Source: Methylocapsa sp. | Lineage (GTDB): Bacteria; Pseudomonadota; Alphaproteobacteria; Rhizobiales; Beijerinckiaceae | DNA length: 8,018 nt | NCBI GenBank assembly: GCA_003162995.1 | Contig: PLUZ01000266.1 | Location: 2,436 to 10,453 of the forward strand | Direction of reading: 5' to 3' | Shown here: positions 7,069 to 8,018 of the stretch, in pieces | Layout: every line of letters starts with the position of its first letter | Position numbering within the stretch: position 1 is the first letter of the stretch | Notes under the pieces: generated by a model | The model's database searches: none | Told to the model about the DNA's origin: nothing | The model's input: only the letters and a program-made list of their open reading frames with translations | Position numbers and translations under genes: made by a program

Positions 7069-8018
7069 ATGACTGGCGTTTGGGCGCTCGCGTCCCTGTG
7101 GCTCGGTCTCGCATTCCTCGCGAGTCTGTTTTCGATCTGGTTCCGTATCTCGACGGCGCTTTCGGAAATCATTGTTGGAACCGTCGCGCAATTGATCATT
7201 GTCGCCGTCATTGGCGCTGCGGTGCTCGGCACCGATGAGACCTGGGTTAAGTTCTTGTCCGGCGCCGGCGCGATCGTGCTGACGTTTCTGGCAGGCGCCG
7301 AACTCGACCCCCAGGTGTTCAAGCTCAAGTGGAAGGAAGCAGCCACGGTCGGGCTCGCAAGCTTCTTTTTTCCATTTTTGGGATGCGCGGCAGCAGCCCA
7401 TTATCTGCTGGGATGGGCGGTGATGCCGAGTTGGCTAGCCGGAGTTGCGATGTCGACGACTTCGGTGGCTGTCGTCTATGCCGTGATGCTCGAATTCGGC
7501 TTCAATAAAACCGAGTATGGCAAGACGATTTTGGCTGCTTGCTTCGTCACCGACCTCGGGACGGTCGTAGCACTTGGTCTCATCTTCGCACCGTTCACGA
7601 TAAAGACTGTGATCTTCCTCGGGGTTGGCGCCGTGGTGTTCATCGTTCTTCCTTGGCTCACGCCTCGCTTCTTCAAGCGGTATGGAGGCCGGCCTTCCGA
7701 GCTCGAGACAAAATTTCTACTCCTTTGCCTGCTCGGAATGGGGGCGCTCGCGACCTGGGCCGACAGCGAAGCGGTGCTCCCCGCCTATCTCATCGGAATG
7801 GTGCTCGCCGGAACCGTCGGCAAGGATCACGCATTGGTCCGGCGTTTGCGCACGCTGACGTTCGGATTGCTGACGCCGTTCTATTTCATCCGCGCGGGGT
7901 CTTTCGTTTCGATTCCCGCGTTGATCGCGGCGCCGGCTGCCTTCGTTTTTTTCCTGATTATCAAAGTCGCCACAAAAGTTATTGGCGTTTATCCGGTGAC
8001 CAAGCTCTTCGGCTCGCC
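7069..8018 (+). CDS. CPA2-type monovalent cation/proton antiporter, N-terminal part (3' end beyond window)
   Basis: The frame is open from ATG 7069 to the right edge: 316 codons with no stop. The protein is strongly hydrophobic with about eight or nine membrane helices. It has the FLAGAELDP segment (73-81) typical of the KefB/NapA-like CPA2 family, STTSVAVVYAVML (129-141) resembling the unwound helix, FVTDLGT (159-165) with Asp162 as candidate ion-binding acid, LPAYLIGMVLAG (237-248), and PFYFIRAGSFVS (270-281). The family exchanges Na+ or K+ for H+ across the inner membrane; the true ion is not decidable here. AGGA six bases before the ATG is the ribosome binding site. The gene sits behind a fluoride riboswitch and crcB, so a role in surviving fluoride, for example restoring cytoplasmic pH or ion balance after HF entry, is inferred. 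Part of the last transmembrane region and any C-terminal domain are missing. Confidence 0.93.
   Translation, partial: MTGVWALASLWLGLAFLASLFSIWFRISTALSEIIVGTVAQLIIVAVIGAAVLGTDETWVKFLSGAGAIVLTFLAGAELDPQVFKLKWKEAATVGLASFFFPFLGCAAAAHYLLGWAVMPSWLAGVAMSTTSVAVVYAVMLEFGFNKTEYGKTILAACFVTDLGTVVALGLIFAPFTIKTVIFLGVGAVVFIVLPWLTPRFFKRYGGRPSELETKFLLLCLLGMGALATWADSEAVLPAYLIGMVLAGTVGKDHALVRRLRTLTFGLLTPFYFIRAGSFVSIPALIAAPAAFVFFLIIKVATKVIGVYPVTKLFGS

Overview
The window is high-GC with dense, short-spaced genes. Its protein content (GlnD with an alphaproteobacterial-style N-terminus, prokaryotic-type GshB, DUF3422, MobB, CrcB) points to an alphaproteobacterium, probably of the order Hyphomicrobiales (Rhizobiales). 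A Beijerinckiaceae/Methylocystaceae-type genome is a guess from overall protein flavour and was not tested.

The left two thirds (about 1-5740) is read on the minus strand. In order of transcription it holds tusA (5740-5498), a DUF3422 membrane-anchored protein of unknown function (5475-4153), a 216-base spacer with an 8-bp hairpin and a tandem repeat, gshB for glutathione synthetase (3936-2887), and glnD for the PII uridylyltransferase/uridylyl-removing nitrogen sensor (2890-68). The gshB stop and the likely glnD start share an ATGA, so the two are probably translationally coupled. A possible further gene starts at 39 and leaves the left edge.

The right third is read on the plus strand, divergent from tusA. 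It holds mobB (5826-6356), crcB, a fluoride channel (6391-6786), and the first 316 codons of a CPA2-type cation/proton antiporter (7069 to the right edge).

The main regulatory find is in the 282-base gap between crcB and the antiporter. It contains a sigma70-like promoter (6829-6856), a very good match to the fluoride riboswitch aptamer (crcB motif, about 6866-6916), and an intrinsic-terminator-like hairpin (6910-6938). The left arm of that hairpin reuses the aptamer's pseudoknot strand, the layout expected of a fluoride-ON transcriptional switch. With crcB just upstream this makes a small fluoride-response locus, in which the switched gene is the antiporter and not the channel itself.

The long ORFs opposite glnD, gshB and mobB are judged to be shadows of the real genes.
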